Below are positions 34,074-43,006 of a stretch of DNA of 64,000 bases, in pieces. The first letter of the stretch is position 1. Every line of letters starts with the position of its first letter. Both the position numbers and the translations under genes were made by a program. The notes beneath the pieces were generated by a model. The model worked only from the letters and a program-made list of their open reading frames with translations, did not search any database and was not told the origin of the DNA. This DNA comes from Bacteroidales bacterium (lineage in GTDB: Bacteria > Bacteroidota > Bacteroidia > Bacteroidales > Tenuifilaceae). The stretch lies in assembly GCA_020636845.1 (NCBI GenBank), contig JACJXD010000003.1:248001-312000 (forward strand). Direction: 5' to 3'.

Positions 34074-35441
34074 CTAGCCTAGGGAACCAAAAAATATAGA
34101 GTAAATAAGAATTACTGCAATGGCTACTGGGGCAATATACTTGATAATGAATAAAAAGTAAGGAAAGAATTTTGCCTTTAATGTTCCTGAATTAGAAATT
34201 TCCTCCAACACGTCTTTTCGACTAAGATACCAACCTATAAATACTACAATCAATAATCCGCCTAATGGCAACAGAATATTTGAAGCAAGAAAATCGAGAA
34301 CATCAAAAAATATTTTACCACCAACTTTATAACCGCTCAGAACACCAAAAGAGAGAGAGGCTAACACACCAAGCACGCTAATTGCAACCGATGCAATAAT
34401 GGTTGCTTTTACGCGAGTCATTCTCAATTCCTCAGAAAAGTAAGCCACCACAACCTCAAGTACAGATACCGTAGATGTTAGCGCAGCAACGGCAAGCAGT
34501 ATAAAAAATATCAGGCTAAAAATATTACCAAAAGGAATATGGCTAAATATTTCTGGGAGAGTAATAAACACAAGGCTAGGTCCTGCAGTGGGTTCTATGT
34601 TAAAAGCAAAAACAGCAGGAAAAATAACCACGCCTGCCAACAAGGCAATAAAGGTATCGGCAATGGACACGCTAACTGCTGTTTTGGCTAAATTTTCATT
34701 TTTTCCAATATACGAGCCGTAAGTAATGAGCGCTCCCATGCCCAAACTCAAAGAAAAGAATGCCTGTCCCATGGCAAAAAGAACTGTTTTAGCCGATACT
34801 TTGGAAAAATCGGGAGCAAACATAAACTCCAACCCTTTAAGGGCACCATCCAAAGATAATGAGCGTACCGCTAAGATTACCAGAAAAACGAGTAAAAGCG
34901 GCATTAACAATTTGCTATACCTTTCGATTCCGTTTTTAACCCCTCCTGCTACAATCAGCGCTGTTAACAGCATAAAAACAAGTTGCCAAACAACTGGGCG
35001 AAAAGGGTTTACTATAAAACTATCGAACGACAAACTTAACTGTTGTGTAGATTGCATGTTAAAACTATTATGCACCGAGCGAACAATATACTCTAACGTC
35101 CACCCTGCAACAGCACTATAAAAAGCCAAAATTACAAAAGCCGCAACTACCCCCATTATTCCAACAATGTACCACGGCCTATTTGGCGCTAAACGCTTAA
35201 ACGAACCAAATACATTTCGTTGACCTCTTCTTCCTATTGTAAATTCTGAAAGCATTACCGGTATTCCGAGTAAAATAACACATATAACGTAAATTATTAG
35301 GAACGCCCCTCCCCCATTTTGTCCGGTTACGTATGGAAATTTCCAAACATTACCTAATCCAACAGCAGAACCTGCTGCAGCTGCAATAATTCCAAATTTA
35401 CTCCCAAAATGCTCGCGTTTAGGTTTAATTCCGGTTGACAT
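34074..35441 (-). CDS. Sodium-dependent transporter, NSS (SNF) family
   Basis: A 455-residue LeuT-fold symporter with about 11-12 membrane helices. TM1 carries the family signature SAVGLGNVWKFPYVTGQNGG with the unwound sodium/substrate site, and TM3 has the usual tyrosine region. It imports an amino acid or related solute with Na+. The substrate cannot be told from sequence. The Na+ gradient it needs could be made by the NQR complex encoded further along. Confidence 0.93.
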   Translation of the reverse strand: MSTGIKPKREHFGSKFGIIAAAAGSAVGLGNVWKFPYVTGQNGGGAFLIIYVICVILLGIPVMLSEFTIGRRGQRNVFGSFKRLAPNRPWYIVGIMGVVAAFVILAFYSAVAGWTLEYIVRSVHNSFNMQSTQQLSLSFDSFIVNPFRPVVWQLVFMLLTALIVAGGVKNGIERYSKLLMPLLLVFLVILAVRSLSLDGALKGLEFMFAPDFSKVSAKTVLFAMGQAFFSLSLGMGALITYGSYIGKNENLAKTAVSVSIADTFIALLAGVVIFPAVFAFNIEPTAGPSLVFITLPEIFSHIPFGNIFSLIFFILLAVAALTSTVSVLEVVVAYFSEELRMTRVKATIIASVAISVLGVLASLSFGVLSGYKVGGKIFFDVLDFLASNILLPLGGLLIVVFIGWYLSRKDVLEEISNSGTLKAKFFPYFLFIIKYIAPVAIAVILIYSIFFGSLG

Positions 35442-35528
35442 ATTTTACTCGTTAGGTTGATTAAAAGATTAGTTTTGAAATTTGCACCTAATTTGCAAAA
35501 AATAGAACTAACAGACAAGAACCCACAA

Positions 35529-35563
35529 AAAAACGTCTCAAATTGAACTAATCTGAGACGTTT
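35529..35563 (-). terminator. Terminator of the aldolase gene
   Basis: A 10-bp stem AAACGTCTCA/TGAGACGTTT with a 13-base loop is followed by a T-run on the minus strand, 21 bases after the aldolase stop codon. Confidence 0.85.
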
Positions 35564-35583
35564 CAATCTTATTTCAGTAAAAT

Positions 35584-36642
35584 TTATGCAATATCAATTT
35601 TAGGTTCTAGGTAAACATCCTGTATTGAATTCAAAAGGGTTATTCCATCCTTCATAGGTTTTTGGAAAGCCTTACGACCGCTAATTAATCCCATACCTCC
35701 TGCACGCTTATTAACAACTGCGGTTGATACGGCTTCGGCTAAATCGCTGGCACCACTAGAAGCGCCCCCCGAATTAATGAGACCTGCCCTTCCATTATAA
35801 CAATTAATAACCTGATAACGTGTCAAGTCAATTGGGTGTTCGGTTGTTAATTGAGTATAAACCTTCTCAGAGGTTTTTCCAAAACCTATTGCCTTAAATC
35901 CCCCATTATTTTCGGGAGCCTTTTGCTTTATTATATCAGCCTGAATAGTCACTCCCAAATGATTTGCCTGACCTGTAAGATCAGCAGAAACATGGTAATC
36001 AACGCCATCTTTCTTAAAAGCGCTATTTCTAAGGTAACACCAAAGAACTGTTGCCATACCCAATTCATGCGCCCGTTCAAAGGCTTGAGCAACCTCAACT
36101 AACTGTCTGTTACTTTCCTCCGAACCAAAATAAATGGTTGCACCAACTGCCGTTGCTCCTAAATTCCAAGCCTCCTCAACCGAACCAAACATTATTTGAT
36201 CGTACTTATTTGGATAAGTAAGCAATTCGTTATGGTTAATCTTAACAATAAACGGAATACGATGAGCATACTTCCGGGAAACAGCTGCAAGAACACCAAA
36301 AGTAGAAGCCACTGCATTAGCGCCTCCTTCAATAGCCAACTTTACAATATTTTCCGGATCGAAATAAACAGGATTAGGAGCAAAAGATGCCCCTGCACTA
36401 TGTTCAATACCCTGATCGACAGGTAAAATGGAAAGATACCCTGTACCCGCTAAACGCCCATGATTAAACAAGGATTGAAGACTACGCAGAACTTGGGGAG
36501 AACGGTTGGAATGGTAAACAACGCGTTCGATAAAATCCGGACCAGGTAAATGTAACTGATCCTTTGTAATGGCCTGACACTTATGGTCAATTAAATAATT
36601 GGCCCGTTCGCCCAGTAATTCAACAATTTTATTGTAATCCAT
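35584..36642 (-). CDS. fbaB: Class I fructose-bisphosphate aldolase (FbaB/DhnA type)
   Basis: A 352-residue Schiff-base aldolase that splits fructose 1,6-bisphosphate in glycolysis and works in reverse in gluconeogenesis. The family is recognised from ILPVDQGIEHSAGASF, the NCYNGRAGLINSGGASSG phosphate-binding segment and GLISGRKAFQKP. I chose the ATG at 36642 (MDYNKIVELLG); an in-frame ATG 27 bases upstream is less likely. A -7-like TAGGTTTG lies at 36667-36674 with a weak CTTG box 20 bases beyond. The gene is followed by a good terminator and is probably monocistronic. Confidence 0.93.
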   Translation of the reverse strand: MDYNKIVELLGERANYLIDHKCQAITKDQLHLPGPDFIERVVYHSNRSPQVLRSLQSLFNHGRLAGTGYLSILPVDQGIEHSAGASFAPNPVYFDPENIVKLAIEGGANAVASTFGVLAAVSRKYAHRIPFIVKINHNELLTYPNKYDQIMFGSVEEAWNLGATAVGATIYFGSEESNRQLVEVAQAFERAHELGMATVLWCYLRNSAFKKDGVDYHVSADLTGQANHLGVTIQADIIKQKAPENNGGFKAIGFGKTSEKVYTQLTTEHPIDLTRYQVINCYNGRAGLINSGGASSGASDLAEAVSTAVVNKRAGGMGLISGRKAFQKPMKDGITLLNSIQDVYLEPKIDIA

Positions 36643-36702
36643 AGTGTAAAATATTGAGGTTTTATACAAACCTACAACAAATTGTGTGAAAAATCAAGAT
36701 TA

Positions 36703-39087
36703 TTAGAATGGATAGCCTATACCGAAATTAAAGGTAAAGTCCTTAAGCATAAATTTCTGCTGGAAAGGTACCCACGGCCGATAAGTGGTTCCTGGAATTT
36801 TTTGAGGATCGAACACTTTATAGCCAAAATCGGTTCGTAAAATAAAGAATCCCAGATTAATACGAAATCCAAAGCCACTTCCCAAGGCAACTTGTTTATA
36901 AAAAGTATTGAATCGAAAGGCAGCTCCAAGCCTATCATCGATGCTTGGTAACGACCAAATATTTCCAGCATCGAAAAACAACGCGCCCTCTAATTTCCAA
37001 AACATCTTAAATCGGTACTCAATATTGGCCTCCAAACGAATATCGGAAGTTCTACTTGGGAAAGCTTCATTTTCCTGATAAAAAGATCCGGGTCCCAAGG
37101 ATCGAGCCTGCCATGCCCTTATGCTGTTTGCTCCACCAGAAAAATAACTTTTTTCGAATGGCAATGCCTTTGAATTTCCATAAGGATAACCAATGCCAGC
37201 AAAAAAACGGTAAGCAAAAGTATTATTCTCGTCTATTACCTGATGATAAGTGTAATTTATATCCGTTCGAACGAATTGGGAAAAAGCCGTATTCAAAATT
37301 TTGTATGTACCGTTATCGTCCTTTGGCCGATTAAGCATATTAAAGGTAAGATCTAAAATATTTCCTGAAAACTCCAAGTTGTACTTAAAATAGGTATAAT
37401 TCGACAAGCGTTGAATATTCTGGTTATTGAAAGTTAAGCCATAACTACTTACTGTAACAATTTGATTTATATAACTGTACTTTAAAAACGAATTGTTTAT
37501 TTGCTCCTGAAAATCGCTGCTAATACGTGCAATATTAATAGCATTGATCTCCATTGGGTTAACATTGTGAGTCAGAAAGCGACCACTTTTCCATATATAG
37601 CCAAACTGCAAGCTGGTTATGGTTCTTGTATAATCGGGTCGGCGCTGAAAACTATACGAAGCCGCTATCTGCGTTTTTGGAGCATACTTGCTCACCGATA
37701 ACTTCGAGGAAAAAGGGCCTATGTATTTTGGGAGATTTAAACTCATAGATCCACCCACCTCAAGCGTATTGTTAAAGTTAATTTGCTGTTGTGTCGATTC
37801 TATTAATCCCCTTAACTTTATATTAAAAACTTCGGCACCCTTAAATATATTTTTATGCTGATAGGTAAGGTTACCTTCGGCACCTAACGACCCGGTTGTA
37901 TTGGTACCTACTAACTCCAGCTGATAACTTTGAAGAGTATGTGGAGTTAGCTGGATGTAGCAATCGAGATAGGCTATGTTATCTAACGAATCCTTTTCTT
38001 CCACTTCATCTTCGAAAACAAACGGATTATACAACCTTGCCGTATCGGGATTTTCCCTAAAACTTATACTTACAAACTTAAATAAGGGTATCGAACTTAA
38101 ACTATTCTGCGTATTTTGAACAATATCCTGAGAATATAACATTCCCGGTTTAATTTTAAGGTTATTGTAAATTGCATCGTTTTTTACTCCCGGATCATTA
38201 CTAAATATGAACTGTACATCTTTATAGTAAACGGTATCTAGCAAACCATGCTGCTTTAACTGTATAAATTGTATAGGGTCGTAATTTGGATAAATAAAAA
38301 TCCGCTTGATTTTATAACGCTTAAAACTATAAGCCACTTTATTTCCTTCCGAATCGATTTTAACAGGACGCTTAATTATAAGCGTTAATTCTGCTTCGTT
38401 TTTTTGATAGCTGGTATCGGCTGTAAACGATATGTAATCCTTCGAAAAAGTGTAATATCCGCTATTTTTCAGGAAAGTTTCTATCCGCTGACGTTCTTGC
38501 TGAAGCACATCGGTATCGAATAAATCGCCAGAATTTATTAACCTATTTGCCGTATCGGCAAGAACTAATGCAGTAATAGTAGTATCTTCGATATAGTAAT
38601 TTAACTTCGAAATGTGGTATGGCCTTTCAGGGTAAACAAAGTATAGCACATCCGCTTTCTTTTTGAAGTATTTAATAGAATCCTTTACAACTGCATTATA
38701 GTAACCCTTGCTCTCTAAGTAAAGTTCCAAATTTCGCTTGCTCGACCTAACTAAAACCGAATCGTAAATCACGGGAGGTTCTCCAATCGATCTGAATACT
38801 CTTCCAAACTTGGTAGTTTTTTTAGCGCTGGAAAGGCTATACACCCGTAAGTGAAACCTAAATCCCAAAATTCTTTTATTAGGCTGTTGCTTTATATACT
38901 GTGTTAAATCGCCAGAAGGAATTGATTTTTCGTCCGATTTTACTTCAACTTTATTTAAAAGATATTTATCGTCTGGAACATGCTTTATTACCGAGCAAGC
39001 AGCAAATAACTGTGTTGCCAGTAAAATCAGGCACACTTTAAACAACCTTAAATTATTTCTACGAAATAGCCTGTTTATGAGCTGCAT
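36703..39087 (-). CDS. BamA/TamA-family outer membrane protein
   Basis: A 794-residue Omp85-superfamily protein. A lipoprotein-like signal (FKVCLILLATQLFAAC, Cys near residue 31) is followed by POTRA-like repeats (about 40-420) and a C-terminal 16-strand barrel ending in phenylalanine (FNFGIGYPF). Such proteins insert or assemble outer membrane proteins, or move surface material. I chose the ATG at 39087; the longer frame to 39348 would overlap the start of the divergent methyltransferase and has no signal peptide. A lipid-anchored TamA-like protein next to a TrmH-type gene is a common Bacteroidota arrangement. Confidence 0.9.
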   Translation of the reverse strand: MQLINRLFRRNNLRLFKVCLILLATQLFAACSVIKHVPDDKYLLNKVEVKSDEKSIPSGDLTQYIKQQPNKRILGFRFHLRVYSLSSAKKTTKFGRVFRSIGEPPVIYDSVLVRSSKRNLELYLESKGYYNAVVKDSIKYFKKKADVLYFVYPERPYHISKLNYYIEDTTITALVLADTANRLINSGDLFDTDVLQQERQRIETFLKNSGYYTFSKDYISFTADTSYQKNEAELTLIIKRPVKIDSEGNKVAYSFKRYKIKRIFIYPNYDPIQFIQLKQHGLLDTVYYKDVQFIFSNDPGVKNDAIYNNLKIKPGMLYSQDIVQNTQNSLSSIPLFKFVSISFRENPDTARLYNPFVFEDEVEEKDSLDNIAYLDCYIQLTPHTLQSYQLELVGTNTTGSLGAEGNLTYQHKNIFKGAEVFNIKLRGLIESTQQQINFNNTLEVGGSMSLNLPKYIGPFSSKLSVSKYAPKTQIAASYSFQRRPDYTRTITSLQFGYIWKSGRFLTHNVNPMEINAINIARISSDFQEQINNSFLKYSYINQIVTVSSYGLTFNNQNIQRLSNYTYFKYNLEFSGNILDLTFNMLNRPKDDNGTYKILNTAFSQFVRTDINYTYHQVIDENNTFAYRFFAGIGYPYGNSKALPFEKSYFSGGANSIRAWQARSLGPGSFYQENEAFPSRTSDIRLEANIEYRFKMFWKLEGALFFDAGNIWSLPSIDDRLGAAFRFNTFYKQVALGSGFGFRINLGFFILRTDFGYKVFDPQKIPGTTYRPWVPFQQKFMLKDFTFNFGIGYPF

Positions 39088-39303
39088 ATCTAAAAATTGT
39101 CGGCATGAATATATAAAATGTTTTAGTACCGGTACGGCAAATGTCATACTTTTACAGCAATTAATGTTTACTGTTGATGAAATTTTAACAGAAAGAAACA
39201 GTAATACTATTATCCTTCTACAACATGGTAATTTATAGCCATAACAAAAATTAAGAATTAAGCGGATTACCACAGCATTACTTATATTTGCAAAAAGTAT
39301 AGC

Positions 39304-40062
39304 ATGATTTCGAAAAGCAATATCAAACGCATTACATCGCTTCAACAAAAAAAATTTCGTAGCGAACTGGGCTTATTCATTGCCGAAGGCACCCGTTTGA
39401 TTGAAGAAATTGCCAAATCCGATTACATAAAAGTTGAAGAGTTGTATTATACTTCACAATGGCAAAACGAAATCGGCCTGCACCCCGCAATTGAAGAAGA
39501 AATTGCGCTGAACGAAATGAAGAAGATTAGCAGCCTGACTACACCTTCGCCGGTGCTGGCAATATGCAAAATTCCCAATCCTTTATTTAGCAATATCGAT
39601 TTTAACAATAACCTAGTTTTAGCCCTCGACACCATACAAGATCCGGGAAACATGGGAACAATCCTCAGGCTTGCCAGCTGGTTTGGCGTTGCTAATATTA
39701 TATGCAGCAACGAAACGGCAGACGCATTCTCCCCTAAAGTTATTCAGGCTAGCATGGGTGCCATTGCTCGCGTTAAGGTTCATTACTGTAATCTTGCAGA
39801 GAAACTAGAATCGCTAAAAAGTACCATTCCCGTTTTAGGAAGTTTTATGAACGGCGAAAATATATACAATATCGATAAAACGCCAAGCGGAATTTTAGTT
39901 ATGGGAAACGAAGGAAATGGCATTAGCCACAACGTTGAAAAACAAATTACCAAGCGCATTACTATTCCATCGTTCACGGAAAATAATAGCAACGTAGAAT
40001 CGCTAAACGTTGCCATGGCAACTGCTGTAATTCTTTCCGAATTACGTAGAAAAAACAGATAG
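39304..40062 (+). CDS. TrmH/SpoU-family RNA 2'-O-methyltransferase
   Basis: A 252-residue SPOUT-fold RNA methyltransferase. An N-terminal substrate-binding domain (about 1-95) precedes the catalytic knot with DTIQDPGNMGTILRLASWFG, VMGNEGNGIS and SLNVAMATAVILSE, the three SpoU motifs. It would methylate a ribose in rRNA or tRNA using S-adenosylmethionine. A -7-like TATATTTG lies at 39283-39290, so the mRNA leader would be very short. It is divergent from the TamA-like gene and followed 3 bases later by a DUF3781 gene. Confidence 0.92.
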   Translation: MISKSNIKRITSLQQKKFRSELGLFIAEGTRLIEEIAKSDYIKVEELYYTSQWQNEIGLHPAIEEEIALNEMKKISSLTTPSPVLAICKIPNPLFSNIDFNNNLVLALDTIQDPGNMGTILRLASWFGVANIICSNETADAFSPKVIQASMGAIARVKVHYCNLAEKLESLKSTIPVLGSFMNGENIYNIDKTPSGILVMGNEGNGISHNVEKQITKRITIPSFTENNSNVESLNVAMATAVILSELRRKNR

Positions 40063-40065
40063 AAT

Positions 40066-40317
40066 ATGAATTATAAAGCAGAAATCTTAGAAAATATTTG
40101 CTACACCGAACTCGTTTATGAAAGGATTAACAAAAAGTTGAAAACGCAACTATCGAAAGTCGAGATTGAAAAAATGATTCTTAAAACTATAAAAGAGACT
40201 AATGAATCTCTATTTCAAAAAATAGGAAAGAATATTTATGTAACAAACAATGAAAGAAAGATTAGAATTACAGTAAATTACAACACATACAGGATTATTA
40301 CAGTAGATACCAAATAG
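40066..40317 (+). CDS. DUF3781 family protein
   Basis: An 83-residue protein recognised as DUF3781 by its opening (ENICYTELVYERINKKL) and its end (GKNIYVTNNERKIRITVN, then YRIITVDTK). The family has no known function. The 3-base spacing to the methyltransferase gene suggests translation from the same message. Its codon use is more AT-rich than its neighbour, which may hint at later acquisition. Confidence 0.85.
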   Translation: MNYKAEILENICYTELVYERINKKLKTQLSKVEIEKMILKTIKETNESLFQKIGKNIYVTNNERKIRITVNYNTYRIITVDTK

Positions 40318-40474
40318 ATACAAACCGCCAACAAGCATTCTTAAAGTATAGTTGCCTCAGTGTTATTTGCAAGGTTTGTACTTACTAGCACGGTCATTAA
40401 TGGGAAATAGGTTCATAACTACAAAATTTGCTTCGTTTTATATTACTGTCCACTATATTATAACAAATCCTGCT

Positions 40475-41803
40475 TTACTTACGAAGCAAACCTTTGGCAA
40501 AAAGTAATAGACCAATTGCACCAACAATAAGAATTACCGAAAATACCTGTCCAAATCCACCGCCCCATTTCGGTAAAAGATTTCTAAGACTAAAACTGCT
40601 ATAGTATGGTTTTGGCGCTTCCATTTCGGACATTGCATCCCAAGGCATTTGCACATCCCAACTGCCAACCACCAATAATGGCATCATAAGGGTGTAGTCC
40701 AACTGCTCGTCAAATTTTTTCTGTCCAAAAATTCCCTGTTGCCGGGAACCTATATTTTTTGAAAATATTTTTACATAGTACTTTTTGTTCCAAATATCGA
40801 AGTTCTTATAATTCGCAATATTCTTTTCCAAATCCGAAACCTGGGTTTCTACATCCTGAAGCGAAACATCGCTATCGAACGGTTTGGTGTATAACGGCGC
40901 AATCATTCCCTTTTGCAACTGGGCATGAATGCGATTTTCATCTTCGGGGTATTTAACCAATTCGTTACATACAACGGCACCCACCGCAATATCTGGCTTT
41001 TTTGTTTGCGCATTCTCGGTATTTATATACCAAGGCGAAGCGTTGGGGTTTACTTCCAGCACAAAAGTTATATCACCATACAAGTGATTTTTCCACTCTT
41101 CCTTGTGGTCTAAGTCGTTCATGGACACAAAAGGACTGGAACTCTGATACCACCTACCGGGGTATATTTTTGCATTAAGCGAACTCTCGCTCGTTTCCGC
41201 CTGAGGTTTATCCCTATCGGAAATAACGGTTATGGCAACCTTGAAGTAAGTTAGCCAAAGTTGCATTTCGAACATTTTAATTTGTTTTCCCAAAGAATCG
41301 TACAAAGGTTTTCGATATGTTTTATAGGGCTTCGGCGTTTTACTAAAACCAAAATTCAACATTGCCTCCATTCCAGACGGTTCTGGTTGATAATACGATA
41401 CAGGTCCAATAAGAATCTCGATATCGGGCAAACCGTAAACAGGATGATCCGGGTCTAAAATGGCACCGTTACAATAATAGGTGTAATTGGGCTTTTGCGA
41501 TGTTTGTCGGTATATATTATCGTAGAACTGAACACCCGCCAACTTAACCTCGGCTCCCTCGAAGTTGGAACCGATACAGTTGTCGGTTCTAAACATCGAC
41601 GACTCGTCAATTTTTATTGCAGACTCCTGCGATACAGAGCCAAGCCATTTGCTAATGTATTCCTTTTGAAGTTCAATATACTTTTGATATTCAGGATTTG
41701 GAGTTTTGTTACTTAACGAACCATATTCCCTGATTATGCCAATAATCCACGTTGCCAAAAGAAGAATGGCAGCAATAAGCGCAGCCTTTTTCCAGTTAAT
41801 CAT
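40475..41803 (-). CDS. Membrane protein of unknown function, two terminal helices
   Basis: A 442-residue protein with one membrane helix at each end (about residues 6-24 and 416-438) and a large central domain that would lie in the periplasm. The central domain holds cysteines in IGSNFEG/NYTYYCNGA-type segments and several Trp/Tyr-rich loops, but I recognise no family or catalytic motif. It is 24 bases downstream of the membrane-anchored M15 peptidase gene, so the two are likely co-expressed and may act together at the envelope. Confidence 0.75.
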   Translation of the reverse strand: MINWKKAALIAAILLLATWIIGIIREYGSLSNKTPNPEYQKYIELQKEYISKWLGSVSQESAIKIDESSMFRTDNCIGSNFEGAEVKLAGVQFYDNIYRQTSQKPNYTYYCNGAILDPDHPVYGLPDIEILIGPVSYYQPEPSGMEAMLNFGFSKTPKPYKTYRKPLYDSLGKQIKMFEMQLWLTYFKVAITVISDRDKPQAETSESSLNAKIYPGRWYQSSSPFVSMNDLDHKEEWKNHLYGDITFVLEVNPNASPWYINTENAQTKKPDIAVGAVVCNELVKYPEDENRIHAQLQKGMIAPLYTKPFDSDVSLQDVETQVSDLEKNIANYKNFDIWNKKYYVKIFSKNIGSRQQGIFGQKKFDEQLDYTLMMPLLVVGSWDVQMPWDAMSEMEAPKPYYSSFSLRNLLPKWGGGFGQVFSVILIVGAIGLLLFAKGLLRK

Positions 41804-41827
41804 AAAAAACAGTTTTTTATTTAACGT

Positions 41828-42832
41828 CTAGCTAATTAACACATAGCCTTCTTCGTCAACTTTACTGCTATTATGCAATGTAAGCAGTTCGGCAGTTGAC
41901 TTACCAAATGTTCGTTGAAAATGAGGGTAATCCTTAAAGCGAATCCAGTCGCCACCCCAATCCCAGCCATAATGCTTGAATACAGCCACCACCTCGTCCC
42001 AATCGAACTTTTCATTAGCATTAATATCGGTATTCCTATCCCACGAAACCTGCTTACCATTGTTTATAAGCAAACAAAAATCGAGTGCTAACCCATAGTT
42101 GTGAAACGATTGTCCTGCCTTGGCATTGGTTACTATTTTACCCGGTTTGGTACGACCCTGCGCGTAAAGTGCGTCCTGCTCGGCAAAAGTACGAAGCGTA
42201 TCGGTAAACCGAACGGCAATTCCTTTTTCCAAAATTTCATTATAAATCTGCTCGGCTTCAAGCCTTAATTTGGGATGCAACTTTGCAATACGTTTAATGG
42301 TTACACCATCCATTTCCGGTTTAGGCCTATCGGCCTGATGTAAAATATTAGTAACTTCGGTTTCTTCCTCGCACTTATCTTCCAAAAGTTTCACATCCAG
42401 GTTTTTCTTCTTCAAATCGACACTTTTTTCCTCGACGTTTGCCCGTTTAATATTTTTCATTTCCAGCAGTATGCCAAGTAAATCGTGCCAAAACCTGCTG
42501 CCCCAACTTAAAAAGAAACCCGAGAATAGGCAGCCTACAATCCAACTATACCCTTCGGGGTAATTTGTCCAACCAAAACTTCCGTTATTTAAAATGGTAA
42601 ACAAATCGGCACGAAGGGCAAACGCTACAACCAATCCCGAAAAAAGGCTAACACCAAAAATTCGCCGTTCCCGCCTCTTTTCCTGCACAGGATCGTTTTC
42701 CTTATACCGCAGATTTCCAACGCCTAAAAAACCGGTTGGAAGAAATAACTTTATCAGATTTGCAATTCGTTCGGAAATAAAACTTAAAGGAAGCAGAATT
42801 ACTACGAGAGAAATAAGCACATCGGCATTCAT
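41828..42832 (-). CDS. Membrane-anchored M15 family peptidase (endolysin-like)
   Basis: A 334-residue protein. The N-terminal part has about three hydrophobic helices (residues 5-25, 57-77 and 95-115), ending in the segment GSRFWHDLLGILLEMK. The C-terminal domain (about 175-315) is an M15C-type L-alanyl-D-glutamate or D-Ala-D-Ala peptidase, as in phage T5 endolysin and CwlK. It has the zinc-site motifs SFHNYGLALD and DYPHFQ. It would cut peptidoglycan stem peptides. A cell-wall peptidase fused to a multi-helix membrane module is uncommon. It heads a two-gene unit with the unknown membrane protein. Confidence 0.83.
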   Translation of the reverse strand: MNADVLISLVVILLPLSFISERIANLIKLFLPTGFLGVGNLRYKENDPVQEKRRERRIFGVSLFSGLVVAFALRADLFTILNNGSFGWTNYPEGYSWIVGCLFSGFFLSWGSRFWHDLLGILLEMKNIKRANVEEKSVDLKKKNLDVKLLEDKCEEETEVTNILHQADRPKPEMDGVTIKRIAKLHPKLRLEAEQIYNEILEKGIAVRFTDTLRTFAEQDALYAQGRTKPGKIVTNAKAGQSFHNYGLALDFCLLINNGKQVSWDRNTDINANEKFDWDEVVAVFKHYGWDWGGDWIRFKDYPHFQRTFGKSTAELLTLHNSSKVDEEGYVLIS

Positions 42833-43006
42833 GGAAATATGAGATTATTTTAAAGTAAGTTACAACTATTTGCAGAAGAAAAGAGCGTCCGATGTGTTTT
42901 TTTATAAAAACAATAACAAATTCGTTTGAACTTTAATTCAATACAAATTCCACAGAAAATTATAAGTGTTTAATTCTCAGAACTTAAGTATAACCTCGCA
43001 ACTATT

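Noticed and set aside
39088..39348. N-terminal extension of the TamA-like protein
   Set aside because: The added 87 residues have no signal peptide, would run past the start of the divergent methyltransferase, and place the real lipoprotein signal inside the protein.
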